From assembly GCF_014236855.1 (NCBI RefSeq), contig NZ_CP051261.1:3658001-3722000 (forward strand): a DNA stretch of 64,000 bases, read 5' to 3'. This stretch comes from Xanthomonas sp. SI (GTDB lineage Bacteria > Pseudomonadota > Gammaproteobacteria > Xanthomonadales > Xanthomonadaceae). The position numbers were made by a program, and so were the translations under genes. Under the pieces are notes generated by a model. It made no database searches, was not told the DNA's origin, and saw nothing but the letters and a program-made list of their open reading frames with translations. Shown in pieces: positions 1 to 8,822 of this stretch (position 1 is its first letter; each line of letters begins with the position of its first letter).

Positions 1-74
1 GCATGAAGCCGGAGGCGATGGCGCGCGCGGCGCAGGACGTGCTGCCGAGCACCGCCGCAGCCTGCGACCAAACC
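1..74. other. window edge, no gene assigned
   Basis: This stretch may hold the 3' tail of a plus-strand gene lying before the window. One frame ends with TAG at 77-79 and another with TAA at 117-119, but too little sequence is present to decide which, if either, is coding. No product can be named. Confidence 0.2.
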
Positions 75-150
75 TGTAGGAGCGGCTTCAGCCGCGACCG
101 GGACCTTCCTCCCCGGTAACGCCCGGTCGCGGCTGAAGCCGCTCCTACAG
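75..150. repeat. dispersed REP-like inverted repeat
   Basis: The two arms, TGTAGGAGCGGCTTCAGCC and its reverse complement, lie about 25 bases apart and can fold into a long hairpin. The same arm recurs at 8179-8742 and 62077-62145, with degenerate single copies near 2860 and 61049. It lies between the window edge and the 3' end of the glycosylase gene and may act as a bidirectional terminator or mRNA 3' stabiliser, as REP elements can. Confidence 0.85.
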
Positions 151-175
151 AGGAGCATCACGATGCCGCGCGACC

Positions 176-850
176 CTACTCCTGCGAACGCGGCGTGGGC
201 AGCTTGGTGGCGTCGCTGAAGTCGGCGATCTTCCACAGGTAGAAACTGGCATAGCTGCGATACGGACCCCAGCGTTCGCCGCGCGCGTCCAGCGACTGCG
301 GCGTGGGCATCTGCTCCAGCGTGTCCACCCGCTGCGCGCCCTTGCGCACGCCCAGGTCGTCCACCGGCAGCAGGTCGGGACGGCCCAGGCGGAACAGCAG
401 CATCATCTCCACCGTCCAGCGGCCGATGCCGCGGACCGGCAGCAGCGCCTGCACGATCGCCTCGTCGTCCATGAAGGCGAGTTTGCGCAACGAAGGAATC
501 TCGCCGGCCGCCTCGCGCTGCGCCAGATCGCGCAGCGCCAGCGCCTTGTTGCCGGACACGCCGCAGGCGCGCAGGCCGGGATCGTCGATCCGCGCCAGCG
601 TGTCGGCATGCAGCCGGGGGCTGCCGATCGCCGCCTCGACGCGGCCGACGATGGTCGCCGCGGCCTTGCCGCTGAGCTGCTGGAACAGGATCGCGCGCGC
701 CAGCGCATCGACCGGATCGAACGGCTTGGCCCAGCCCGGCTGCGGCGCGATCGGGCCGATCCGGCGCATCCACGCGCCGAGCTTGCGGTCGCGCCGGCTC
801 AGATAGTCGTAGGCGGCCTGGGTGTCGAATCCGCGCGCGTGACGGGGCAT
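176..850 (-). CDS. DNA-3-methyladenine glycosylase II (AlkA-like HhH-GPD protein)
   Basis: This 224-aa protein is a base-excision-repair glycosylase of the HhH-GPD superfamily, expected to remove alkylated purines from DNA in the cytoplasm. The helix-hairpin-helix lies around residues 136-155 (LLPVRGIGRWTVEMM). The aspartate pair VDDLG at 163-167 matches the position of the catalytic Asp of AlkA (PDDY), so Asp165 is the likely catalytic residue. It lacks the extra N-terminal domain of E. coli AlkA (282 aa) and no C-terminal Fe-S cysteine cluster is visible, which argues against MutY or Nth. The ATG at 850 is the only good start and gives MPRHARGFDT. The next minus-strand gene upstream ends one base away, so the two are probably cotranscribed. 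Confidence 0.87.
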   Translation of the reverse strand: MPRHARGFDTQAAYDYLSRRDRKLGAWMRRIGPIAPQPGWAKPFDPVDALARAILFQQLSGKAAATIVGRVEAAIGSPRLHADTLARIDDPGLRACGVSGNKALALRDLAQREAAGEIPSLRKLAFMDDEAIVQALLPVRGIGRWTVEMMLLFRLGRPDLLPVDDLGVRKGAQRVDTLEQMPTPQSLDARGERWGPYRSYASFYLWKIADFSDATKLPTPRSQE

Positions 851-851
851 C

Positions 852-1223
852 TCAACGCCTCAGCGCATCCAGCGCGTACAGCGCCCAGCCCAGCATCAGC
901 GTCGTCCCGCCGACCGGGGCCAGCCGGGTCGGCCACTGCGCCAGCGCGTTGCCGGCCAGGCTGCCGGAGAACAGCAGCGTGCCGAGCAGCAACAGCACCA
1001 AGGCGGCGCGGCCGAGCAGGCGTTCGCTGCTGCGAGCCAGTGCCGCCAGCGCCAGGCCATGGCCGAACGCGTACAGGGCCGCAGTCTGCAGATGCGATTG
1101 CGCCAGCGGCTCGGCGACGCCGTGCGAGGCATAGGCGGACAGGCCGATCGCGGCGGCTGCCAACAGGCCGCCGGCGCAGGCCAGCCAGGAACGTTTGCGC
1201 GAACGCCGATCGAGATTCAGCAT
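852..1223 (-). CDS. DUF423 family small membrane protein
   Basis: This is a 123-aa integral membrane protein of the DUF423 (YgdD-like) family, whose biochemical role is not established. It shows about four hydrophobic helices and the family pattern of small residues with AYASHGV (about residues 29-35), FGHGLALA and FSGSLAGNALAQ. A longer reading from 1298 exists. The ATG at 1223 is preferred because a GGAG sits about 7 bases upstream and the protein then begins with a short basic stretch before the first helix, as in the family. It lies one base upstream of the glycosylase gene on the same strand. Confidence 0.8.
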   Translation of the reverse strand: MLNLDRRSRKRSWLACAGGLLAAAAIGLSAYASHGVAEPLAQSHLQTAALYAFGHGLALAALARSSERLLGRAALVLLLLGTLLFSGSLAGNALAQWPTRLAPVGGTTLMLGWALYALDALRR

Positions 1224-1318
1224 GACGGTGCTCCGTTGCGGCCGGTTTCCGGCCCCACAAACGAAACGCGCCGCAAGAAGCGGCGCGTTTCGGGTCACTC
1301 ATCCATCCAGGCGACGGC

Positions 1319-2485
1319 TTACTTGATCGCCCAGTAGATGTCGTACGTGCCTTCCGGCGTGAACGCCTTGTCCACGCCGCCCTTCCAGGCTTCGTACGGA
1401 CGGTCGGTCACGTCGTAGCCGCTGGTGGCGGCCCAGGCGCGGACCGCATTGCGCGCCGCATCCAGGCCCGCCATGTGGCCGGTGTAGCTGGCGAACGCGG
1501 AACGGTGCGCTTCGGTACGCAGGTAGGTGACCGGCGCGCCCTGCGGGATGGTCAGCTTCATCGGATCGCCGCTGGCGGCAACCGGGGTCGCATCGACCGG
1601 AGCTGCAGGAGCAGCCGCATCGTCCTTCTTCTCTTCCGGCTTGGCCGCTGCGTCCGGCTTCGGCGCGCCACCGGCACGCTTGCGCACCGGCTGGGTCACG
1701 TCGAAGGCGTACTTGTCGGAACCGAAATCGGTGGTAACGATGCGCACCGGACCGGCCGCTTCCAGGCCGTTGGCGTCCATCACCCGCTTGATCCACTCCT
1801 GGTTGTCCTTGATGGACTTCTTGATGGAGTCGTTGTCGCGGTCGATGTTGCCGGCGTTGACCACCAGCAGATCCTCGGACGGGACGTCGACGACCTTCAG
1901 GTCGGTCAGCGGGGTTTCCTCGGCGCGGTAGTCGACGTTCGGCACGGTGGCCAGCACGTTGCTCAGCCGCGACAGGCCCAGCTTGATGTCGTCGCCGACA
2001 TGGCGGCTCACGTACAGGCCGGCATAGCGACCGAACAGGTCCCAGCCGTACTTGACCGTGTAGTCCTGGGTGATCTTGACGTTGCGACCGCTCTTGCCGG
2101 TCGGCTCGAGCTTGAACGACGTGGTCTTGTCGCTGCCCTTGCTCTCGTCTTCGATGCCGATGACGACCTGCTTGTTCTTCTCGGTCGAGGTGATGGTCCA
2201 GCTGCCCTTGCCGATGTAGCCCTCGCTGGAGGTGTAGTCGAGGCGGGCGCCGACGCCGGCTTCAGGACCGGAAAGCTTCAGTTGGATACGCGGATCGCGT
2301 AGCACCAGAGGGTTCCAGTCCTTGAAACGACGCAGGCTGTTCACCGTGTCATAGACAATGGTCATGCGCCGATTGGTTTCGACGCTCTCGGACATGTGAC
2401 GCTCCGAAGGCAGCACCAGGCCGACGATGACGAACAGGCCAGCCACGATCCCCAGTGCGATCAGGAATTCGATAATACGGGTCAT
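1319..2485 (-). CDS. SRPBCC (polyketide cyclase-like) protein with C-terminal GyrI-like effector domain
   Basis: This 388-aa protein has an N-terminal transmembrane segment (about residues 5-26, IIEFLIALGIVAGLFVIVGL) that should anchor it to the inner membrane. A START/SRPBCC-type ligand-binding domain follows at about 35-190. The C-terminal half (about 195-388) resembles GyrI-like or AraC effector-binding domains and is interrupted around 273-310 by a low-complexity Ala/Pro/Lys/Asp linker. Proteins with this pairing bind hydrophobic ligands in some families, but no substrate can be assigned here. The ATG at 2485 is followed directly by the membrane helix. The upstream region is gene-free and the downstream gene is 95 bases away. 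Confidence 0.72.
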   Translation of the reverse strand: MTRIIEFLIALGIVAGLFVIVGLVLPSERHMSESVETNRRMTIVYDTVNSLRRFKDWNPLVLRDPRIQLKLSGPEAGVGARLDYTSSEGYIGKGSWTITSTEKNKQVVIGIEDESKGSDKTTSFKLEPTGKSGRNVKITQDYTVKYGWDLFGRYAGLYVSRHVGDDIKLGLSRLSNVLATVPNVDYRAEETPLTDLKVVDVPSEDLLVVNAGNIDRDNDSIKKSIKDNQEWIKRVMDANGLEAAGPVRIVTTDFGSDKYAFDVTQPVRKRAGGAPKPDAAAKPEEKKDDAAAPAAPVDATPVAASGDPMKLTIPQGAPVTYLRTEAHRSAFASYTGHMAGLDAARNAVRAWAATSGYDVTDRPYEAWKGGVDKAFTPEGTYDIYWAIK

Positions 2486-2953
2486 TCAGGAGGTCTCCGG
2501 GGCCGATCCCACGGCCGGGTTAATGAAGCGAAGCGGCCATCCTAGCAGGCTTCGCGGTTCGTGGTCATGCACATCGCGGCGCGGAATTCAGCACAGTGGC
2601 CAATTCCCCGCGAAGGCGCCGTGCACAGCGCCGCCGCACGGTCCAGCCGGCGACCAGACCATTGTCGCGCAAACAGTGGCCGACAGGGTTGGCGCGGGGC
2701 CGCGGCGCTGCAGGCCAGCCAGCTTCGGCGCGGCCTTTGCGCCTGCGCGCGAGCGATGCCGCCGGGCCGGGCGGCCAGACCAATGCGTCCGGGACGGTGT
2801 GACGCAAAGGCCATCGGCTCTGACCCCATCCAGGCTCGGCGGGCCTGCCGCTGCGTTCGTCGCGACTGAAGTCGCTCCCACAAAGGCTGGCGCGACGTCG
2901 GCGCGCGCGAACGCCCGGCCCGGCGCGCTGCGCCGGCTGGGCATCCTGGCCCG
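2486..2953. other. gene-free interval with a degenerate repeat arm
   Basis: No convincing gene was found. A single half of the dispersed repeat (GTCGCGACTGAAGTCGCTCC) lies at about 2860-2880. The rest is GC-rich and presumably carries the promoter for the minus-strand SRPBCC gene. Confidence 0.5.
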
Positions 2954-3595
2954 TCAGACCAACTGCAGCTCGAATGCCTTCAGCACCGCCCGGGTGCGGT
3001 CGCGCACACCCAACTTCGACAAAATGTTGGACACGTGGTTCTTGATCGTGCCCTCGGCCACGCCCAGCGAGTTGGCGATCTCCTTGTTGGAGAAGCCGCT
3101 GGCCATCAGCCGCAGGATCTCGGTCTCGCGGTCGGTCAGCGGGTCGGGCCGGTCCAGGCTGACGAAGTCGTTGCGCATGTGCTCCAGGCCCGACAGCAGG
3201 CGCTGGGTCACCGCCGGCTGCACCAGCGAACCGCCGGCGGCCACCGCGCGGATCGCGCCGACCAGCTGTTCCAGCGACACGTCCTTGAGCAGGTAGCCCT
3301 TGGCCCCGGCCTTGAGCCCGGCCAGCACCAACTGGTCGTCGTCGAAGGTGGTCAGGATGATGGTCGGCGGCAGCGTGCCGTTGCGCGACAGCATCTGCAG
3401 CGCCTCCAGCCCGGACATCGCCGGCATGCGCATGTCCATCAGCACCACGTCCGGCTTCACCTGCGGGATCAGCTCCACCGCCTGGCGGCCGTCGTTGGCC
3501 TCGGCGATCACCTCGATCCCGCCGTCCAACGCCAGCAGCGAGCGGATTCCCTGCCGCACCAGGGTTTGGTCGTCGACCAGGCAGACACGGATCAT
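2954..3595 (-). CDS. NarL/FixJ (LuxR-type) response regulator, DesR-like
   Basis: This 213-aa response regulator has a receiver domain (residues 1-120) with acidic residues DD at 8-9, phospho-acceptor Asp54 (VVLMDMRMP) and the conserved Lys104 (LLKD). A LuxR-type helix-turn-helix follows at about 148-205 (LTDRETEILRLMASGFSNKE, then a GTIKNHVSNI recognition helix). It should act as a DNA-binding transcription factor. The ATG at 3595 follows an AAGGAG Shine-Dalgarno and overlaps the stop of the kinase gene as TGATG, so the two are translationally coupled. The target genes are not evident from the neighbourhood. Confidence 0.92.
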   Translation of the reverse strand: MIRVCLVDDQTLVRQGIRSLLALDGGIEVIAEANDGRQAVELIPQVKPDVVLMDMRMPAMSGLEALQMLSRNGTLPPTIILTTFDDDQLVLAGLKAGAKGYLLKDVSLEQLVGAIRAVAAGGSLVQPAVTQRLLSGLEHMRNDFVSLDRPDPLTDRETEILRLMASGFSNKEIANSLGVAEGTIKNHVSNILSKLGVRDRTRAVLKAFELQLV

Positions 3596-4788
3596 CACAA
3601 CACTCCTTGTGAAACGGCGGGCGGCAGCAAAGCGGCCGCGCTCGGGACCGAGGCGCGCAGGCGGAAGCCCGTGCCCTGCGGCGCATCGATTTCCAGGCTG
3701 CCACCATACTGGCTCAGCCGCTCGCGCATGCCGCGCAGGCCGTTGCCGGGCAGCAGCGCCTCGCAGCCGCGGCCATCGTCGTGGGCGCGGATCACCACCT
3801 GCGGGCCTTCGCGGCGCACCTGGATCCACAGGTTGTCGGCCTGCGCGTGGCGCACCGTGTTGGTGATGATTTCCTGGGTGCAGCGCAGCAAGACATGCGC
3901 GCGCTCCGGATCCTCGACGGTCAGCGGCTCGTCCACCTGCAGGTGGATCCGCAGCGACGGCACCCGCTCGACCAGCGGCCGCAGCGCCGCGGCCAGGTCG
4001 ATCGCGCCGCTGTCGCGCAGATGGCTGACCGCCTCGCGCACGTCGGTCAGCAGCAGCTTGGCCAGGGTATGCGCCTGGTGCACATGCTCCTGGGCGCGGC
4101 CCTCGGTGATGTGGCCGGCCACTTCCAGGTTCAGGCTCAGCGCGGTCAGGTGGTGGCCGAGCAGGTCGTGCAGCTCGCGCGAGATGCGGGTGCGCTCGTT
4201 GACCCGGGCGCTTTCGGCCAGCAGCGCGCGGGTGGCGCGCAGCTCGGCATTGAGCTGGCGCTGCTCCTCGCGGGCCTGCGCCTGCTGCCGCGCGACCAGG
4301 CTGGTGACGAAGATGAACATGGAGAAGCCGCCGTACAGCAGCGACTGCATCAGCGCGTCGAACATCGGAAAGCCGACCAGCAGGTAGTACACCGGCAGCA
4401 CCGCCAACTGGCTCAGCACCAGCCACAGCACGCCGATCCGCACCGGCAGCAGCCACGGGATCACCCCCGCCGCCACCATCATCAGGATGCTGCCCAGCCC
4501 GCTTCCGGTCAGATAGCTGACCGCCAGCGCGCAGACGGTCAGCAGCAGCAGGATCAGCCGATCGTACCAATGCGCGTGGCCGCCGCTGCCCAGCCCGCGG
4601 GTCAGCCAGTAGTAGCTGCCGCCGAAGGCGATGAAGAAGCCGGACATCATCGCCGCTTCCCAGCCGCCACGCCGGTTCAAGCCCTCTTCCGGGATCCAGT
4701 AGGTGTAGACCAGCGGCATGGCGATCATGGCCCAGGTGAACAGGCCGGCGAAGCGCAGGACGCGGGTATGGCTGAGGTTTCCCAACAT
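3595..4788 (-). CDS. DesK/NarX-type sensor histidine kinase
   Basis: This 397-aa membrane kinase is the partner of the adjacent LuxR-type regulator. About five or six hydrophobic helices fill residues 10-165 with no large periplasmic domain, which suggests a membrane-embedded sensor as in DesK. A HisKA_3 dimerisation domain carries the phospho-acceptor His207 (ISRELHDLLGHHL). A HATPase_c domain follows with an N box near NTVRHAQ and the G box NGLRGMRERL. The stop overlaps the regulator's start by one base. The sensed signal is not known. DesK itself senses membrane fluidity, but that cannot be transferred on architecture alone. Confidence 0.9.
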   Translation of the reverse strand: MLGNLSHTRVLRFAGLFTWAMIAMPLVYTYWIPEEGLNRRGGWEAAMMSGFFIAFGGSYYWLTRGLGSGGHAHWYDRLILLLLTVCALAVSYLTGSGLGSILMMVAAGVIPWLLPVRIGVLWLVLSQLAVLPVYYLLVGFPMFDALMQSLLYGGFSMFIFVTSLVARQQAQAREEQRQLNAELRATRALLAESARVNERTRISRELHDLLGHHLTALSLNLEVAGHITEGRAQEHVHQAHTLAKLLLTDVREAVSHLRDSGAIDLAAALRPLVERVPSLRIHLQVDEPLTVEDPERAHVLLRCTQEIITNTVRHAQADNLWIQVRREGPQVVIRAHDDGRGCEALLPGNGLRGMRERLSQYGGSLEIDAPQGTGFRLRASVPSAAALLPPAVSQGVL

Positions 4789-4927
4789 GCACGCATCTTA
4801 GGATGAACGGCGCGCAATGCACTCCCACGGAAGTCATGCATGCGCGGCTCGCCGCCCCGGGCCACGCGTGCGATAATCCGGCTGGCGGTCCGCATCTGGC
4901 CGCGCGCGCATCAGCAACGGAGTCCCA

Positions 4928-5521
4928 ATGTCGATCGTCATCCGCGACGTGCGCGAGCACGAGCTCGATTCGGTCCTGGCCCTGAACAACAACGCCGGAC
5001 TGGCGATCCTGCCGCTGGATTCGGCCAAGCTGCACCGCTTCTACGAAACCGCAGAATACTTCCGCGTCGCCGAGCGCGACGGCAACCTGGCCGGCTTCCT
5101 GGTCGGCTTCGGCGGCGACAGCGATCACGACAGCAGCAATTTCGCCTGGTTTCGCGAGCGTTATCCGGCCTTCTTCTATATCGACCGCATCGTGGTGGCC
5201 AGCCGCCGCCGCGGCGGTGGCGTCGGCCGCGCGTTCTATGCCGACGTGCAGAGCTACGCCGAGCTGCGCTACCCGCAGCTGGCGTGCGAGGTTTTCCTGG
5301 ACCATGGCGCGGACGCGGCGCTGCTGTTCCACGGCAGCTTCGGTTTCCGCGAAGTGGGCCAGAACACGATGAACGAGGTGGAAGTGCGTGCCAGCATGCT
5401 GTTGAAGGATCTGTGCAGTTACGCCTGGGTCCGCGAGACCTACGGCGAGCAGTTGCCCGACCTGCCCTGGGTCGGCCATGCCCGTCGCCTGCAGCGGGCC
5501 CAGCGCCCGACCGGGACCTGA
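4928..5521 (+). CDS. GNAT family N-acetyltransferase
   Basis: This 197-aa protein has the GNAT fold. The acetyl-CoA-binding motif A is visible as IDRIVVASRRRGGGVGRAFY (R/Q-x-x-G-x-G/A type, about residues 80-99), with a later FGFREVGQ strand typical of motif B. The acceptor substrate is unknown. It ends two bases before the minC start, so it is probably cotranscribed with minCDE, an arrangement that gives no functional hint by itself. The ATG at 4928 lies just after a purine-rich GGAG (about 4919-4922). Confidence 0.82.
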   Translation: MSIVIRDVREHELDSVLALNNNAGLAILPLDSAKLHRFYETAEYFRVAERDGNLAGFLVGFGGDSDHDSSNFAWFRERYPAFFYIDRIVVASRRRGGGVGRAFYADVQSYAELRYPQLACEVFLDHGADAALLFHGSFGFREVGQNTMNEVEVRASMLLKDLCSYAWVRETYGEQLPDLPWVGHARRLQRAQRPTGT

Positions 5522-5523
5522 GC

Positions 5524-6278
5524 GTGTCGTCGGTGAATCTGGATTTCGAGCAGGCAGGCGAACTGAAGATCGGCCAGGTCGGCATCGCCAACCTGCGCAT
5601 CCGCACCCTGGACGTGGCGCGCCTGACCCAGGAAATGCGCGAGCGCGTGCAGCGCGCGCCCAAGCTGTTCGGCCGCGCCGCGGTGATCATCGATTTCGGC
5701 GGCCTGGCGCAGACGCCCGACACCGCCACCGCGCGCGCGCTGCTGGAAGGCCTGCGCGCCGCCGGCGTGCTGCCGGTGGCGCTGGCCTATGGCACCCGCG
5801 AGACCGAACAGCTGTCCGAGGCGCTGGGCCTGCCGCTGCTGGCCAAGTTCCGCGCCCAGTACGAGCGCATCGACGGCGGCGCTCCCGCCGCCGCGCCCGC
5901 CCCGCTCTCGCCGCCGCCCCCGCCGCCGCCCGCCCTGCGGCGCGCCCGCAGCCGGGCCGCATGCAGAAGACCGCGGTGCGCTCGGGCCAGCAGCTGTACG
6001 CGGAGAACTGCGACCTGACCGTGGTGGCCACGGTCGGCGCCGGCGCCGAAGTGATCTCCGACGGCAGCATCCACATCTACGGCAGCCTGCGCGGTCGCGC
6101 GCTGGCCGGCGCGCAGGGCAACACCGAGGCGCGGATCTTCTGCCGCGACTTCCACGCCGAACTGGTTGCCATCGCCGGCCACTACAAGGTGCTGGACGAT
6201 ATTCCCAAGGAACTGCGTGGCAAGGCCGTCCAGGTCTGGCTGGAGCAGGACCAGATCAAGATCGCCGCGCAAGATTGA
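5524..6278 (+). pseudogene. minC: septum-site-determining protein MinC, reading frame broken in the linker
   Basis: MinC inhibits FtsZ assembly away from midcell together with MinD. The N-terminal domain begins at GTG 5524 and reads well to about 5880 (LKIGQVGIANLRIRTL, IIDFGGLAQTP, LPLLAKFRAQYE). The C-terminal beta-helix domain (SGQQLYAENCDLTV, SIHIYGSLRGRALAGAQGN, ARIFCRDFHAELVAIAGHYK) is intact but lies in the frame one base back, up to the stop at 6278. The switch falls within the C-rich proline/alanine linker, about 5880-5945. As written, translation from 5524 ends at 6018 after 164 residues. A single missing base in the homopolymer-rich linker would explain it, either as a sequencing error or as a real mutation. 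minD and minE downstream are intact. Confidence 0.85.
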
Positions 6279-6315
6279 CGCGGCCCTACAACCGAACGTA
6301 TCAGGAGACATTCCT

Positions 6316-7125
6316 TTGGCTGAAATTATCGTAGTCACCTCCGGCAAGGGCGGCGTCGGCAAGACCACCACCAGCGCGAGCCTGGCCTGCGGGCTGGCGC
6401 GACGCGGCAAGAAGGTCGCCGTCATCGACTTCGACGTGGGCCTGCGCAACCTCGACCTGATCATGGGCTGCGAGCGCCGGGTGGTGTACGACTTCGTCAA
6501 CGTGGTGCACGGCGAGGCGACGCTCAAGCAGTCACTGATCAAGGACAAGCGCTTCGACAACCTGTACGTGCTGGCCGCCTCGCAGACCCGCGACAAGGAC
6601 GCACTGACCCAGGAAGGCGTGGAGAAGGTGCTCAAGGACCTGGTCGCCGAAGGCTTCGAATACATCGTCTGCGATTCGCCGGCCGGCATCGAGAAGGGCG
6701 CGTTCCTGGCGATGTACTTCGCCGACCGCGCCGTGGTCGTGGTCAACCCGGAAGTCTCTTCGGTGCGCGACTCCGACCGCATCATCGGCCTGCTCGACTC
6801 CAAGACCCGCAAGGCCGAGGAAGGCCAGACCGTGCCGGCGTTCCTGCTGCTGACCCGCTACAGCCCGGGCCGGGTGGAAGGCGGCGAGATGCTCAGCATC
6901 ACCGACGTGGAAGAAGTGCTGGGGCTGAAGGCGATCGGCGTGATCCCCGAATCCGGCGACGTGCTCAACGCCTCCAACAAGGGCGAGCCGGTGATCCTGG
7001 ACGGCGAGTCCCCGGCCGGCCAGGCGTACGACGACGCCGTGGCCCGGATCATGGGCGAAGAGCGCCCGATGCGCTTCATCTCCGTGGAGAAGAAGGGCTT
7101 CTTCACCAAGTTGTTCGGAGGGTGA
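6316..7125 (+). CDS. minD: septum-site-determining ATPase MinD
   Basis: MinD is a 269-aa membrane-associated ATPase that recruits MinC to the poles and oscillates with MinE. The deviant Walker A motif KGGVGKTT is at residues 11-18. Further conserved segments are [24 protein letters not shown] and [12 protein letters not shown]. The C-terminal amphipathic membrane-targeting helix ([12 protein letters not shown]) is present. I chose the TTG at 6316 because AGGAG lies 8 bases upstream and the protein then begins [13 protein letters not shown] like its homologues. Its TGA lies just before the minE start. Confidence 0.96.
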   Translation: MAEIIVVTSGKGGVGKTTTSASLACGLARRGKKVAVIDFDVGLRNLDLIMGCERRVVYDFVNVVHGEATLKQSLIKDKRFDNLYVLAASQTRDKDALTQEGVEKVLKDLVAEGFEYIVCDSPAGIEKGAFLAMYFADRAVVVVNPEVSSVRDSDRIIGLLDSKTRKAEEGQTVPAFLLLTRYSPGRVEGGEMLSITDVEEVLGLKAIGVIPESGDVLNASNKGEPVILDGESPAGQAYDDAVARIMGEERPMRFISVEKKGFFTKLFGG

Positions 7126-7127
7126 GC

Positions 7128-7385
7128 ATGGGACTATTCGACTTTCTCAAGGCCAAGAAGAACACCGCCGAGACGGCCAAGAACCGCCTGCAGATCATCA
7201 TCGCGCAGGAACGCAACCACCGCGGCGGCCCGGATTACCTGCCGCTGCTGCAGCGCGAACTGCTGGAAGTGATCAAGAAGTACGTCAACATCGACGCCGA
7301 CGCGGTCAAGGTGGACCTGGTCAAGGACGGCGAACACGACGTGCTCGATATCTCGGTGGCATTGCCGGAAGGGCCGACGCCCTGA
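7128..7385 (+). CDS. minE: cell division topological specificity factor MinE
   Basis: This 85-aa protein stimulates MinD ATPase and gives the Min system its topological specificity. The N-terminal amphipathic membrane-binding segment ([11 protein letters not shown]), the MinD-contact helix ([17 protein letters not shown]) and the C-terminal dimerisation domain ([20 protein letters not shown]) are all present. The ATG at 7128 is preferred to the in-frame GTG at 7122 because GGAGG is better spaced and homologues begin MGLFDF. The start lies two bases beyond the minD stop, so coupling is likely. Confidence 0.96.
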   Translation: MGLFDFLKAKKNTAETAKNRLQIIIAQERNHRGGPDYLPLLQRELLEVIKKYVNIDADAVKVDLVKDGEHDVLDISVALPEGPTP

Positions 7386-7644
7386 ACCGGGCAGCGTGCT
7401 GCGGTCGTGGATAGCGACCGTGGCGCGCAGCCTGAGCCACGTTGTTCGGTGGTGTGTTCGACATAACGTCCCCACGAAAATGCACTGCGGCGCCCGAAAT
7501 GCGCCATGGTTGCGTGCACCACCCCAGCTGCGCTCACCGAACGCACGAGTTCGAGCGGCACGGTAGTCGCGCTGTCGGCCGGCCCAACCGCCGCCAATGC
7601 GTTGCCGATTGCCTCTCGCGCCGTCCCTCCTTGCCGACCTTCCG

Positions 7645-8142
7645 ATGCAGACCGACGACTCCCGCTCCGCACCCGCTGCCGAGGTCCTGACCGTCGGCGC
7701 CATCGGCCTGGACGCGCCGCGCGCGCTGCTGGCCCGGCACGGGCTGATGCTGCACCGGGTCGCCGACGGCGCCAAGATTCCCGGCAGCTACTGGGGCGAA
7801 CCGGAAGCCGGCGTGATCGCCAGCGACGTGTACGTGCGCGACGACACACCGGTGCATTCGCTGCTGCACGAAGCCTGCCACCTGATCGTGCTGCCGCCGG
7901 AACGGCGCGCGCTGGTGCATACCGACGCCACCGACTCGGTCGAGGAAGAGGACGCCACCTGCTACCTGCAGATCGTGCTGGCCGACGCGCTGCCCGGCGT
8001 CGGCAGCGCGCGGCTGATGGCCGACATGGATACCTGGGGCTACACCTACCGGCTGGGTTCGACACGGGCCTGGTTCGAACAGGACGCCGAAGACGCGCGC
8101 GCCTGGCTGCTGCAACGTGGCTTGCTGCCGCAGCAGGCCTGA
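7645..8142 (+). CDS. uncharacterised protein with HEACH zinc-metallopeptidase-like motif
   Basis: This 165-aa soluble protein has no recognised name. It contains LLHEACHLIVLPPERR (about residues 72-87), an HExxH signature of the kind that binds zinc in metallopeptidases, followed by an acidic segment (SVEEEDATC) that could supply a third ligand. No signal peptide or membrane helix is visible. I chose the ATG at 7645 because upstream residues look non-coding, but the ribosome site is weak and an earlier start at 7597 is possible. It stands alone between minE and the tandem repeat array. A peptidase role is only inferred from the motif. Confidence 0.7.
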   Translation: MQTDDSRSAPAAEVLTVGAIGLDAPRALLARHGLMLHRVADGAKIPGSYWGEPEAGVIASDVYVRDDTPVHSLLHEACHLIVLPPERRALVHTDATDSVEEEDATCYLQIVLADALPGVGSARLMADMDTWGYTYRLGSTRAWFEQDAEDARAWLLQRGLLPQQA

Positions 8143-8178
8143 GGCCCGCGCAAGCAATCCCTCGGCTTCCGAATTCTT

Positions 8179-8742
8179 GTAGGAGCGGCTTCAGCCGCGA
8201 CGAACGAAGCACGGAGGCCAACTGGCTATGCATGCAGTCGGGACTGAAGTCCCTCCCACAATGCACCCAGCCAATCTGCCGCAAGCCACTGTAGGAGCGG
8301 CTTCAGCCGCGACGAACGAAGTACCGATGCCAACCGGCTACGCATGCAGTCGGGACTGAAGTCCCTCCCACAGCGCACCTAGCCAATCTGCTGCAAGCCA
8401 CTGCAGGAGCGGCTTCAGCCGCGACGAACGAAGCACGGATGCCGGCCGGCTACGCACGCAGTCGGGACCGAAGTCCCTCCCACAGTGCACCCAGCCAATC
8501 TGCCGCAGGCCACTGTAGGAGCGGCTTCAGCCGCGACGAACGAAGCACGGATGCCAACCGGCTACGCATGCAGTCGGGACTGAAGTCCCTCCCACAGTGC
8601 ACCAGCCAATCTGCCGCAAGCCACTGTGGGAGCGACTTCAGTCGCGACGAACGAAGCGGGATAGCGCACGGGCTTCGGATGCCATCAGGGCATGGATGGC
8701 AACCCAGCTGCGGACGCGGTCGCGGCTGAAGCCGCTCCTACA
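8179..8742. repeat. five tandem ~111-bp copies of the dispersed REP-like element
   Basis: Units start at about 8179, 8290, 8402, 8514 and 8625, so the period is 111-112 bases. Each begins TGTAGGAGCGGCTTCAGCC (variant TGTGGGAGCGACTTCAG in the last), continues CGCGACGAACGAAGCACGG, and contains GTCGGGACTGAAGTCCCTCC and CCAGCCAATCTGCCGCA. The last unit is degenerate and closes with an inverted arm at about 8720-8742. The unit has no coding capacity that persists through the array. It sits between convergent genes. Confidence 0.9.
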
Positions 8743-8822
8743 GGTTGCGGTACAGGTTGCGCGGCAATAGCCGCGAGCCGATGCCCATGCCCATGCCGCT
8801 CCGGTGCAAACGAGGCAACGCG

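Noticed and set aside
7386..7644. Possible small gene or sRNA between minE and the HEACH gene
   Set aside because: A short CGGTCG/CGACCG stem lies at about 7402-7420 but has no T-tract, and no frame has a ribosome site. Nothing could be supported.
8179..8742. Regular array that might be a CRISPR
   Set aside because: Units are about 111 bases, nearly identical through their whole length with no variable spacers, and the arms are the dispersed hairpin family found elsewhere in the window.
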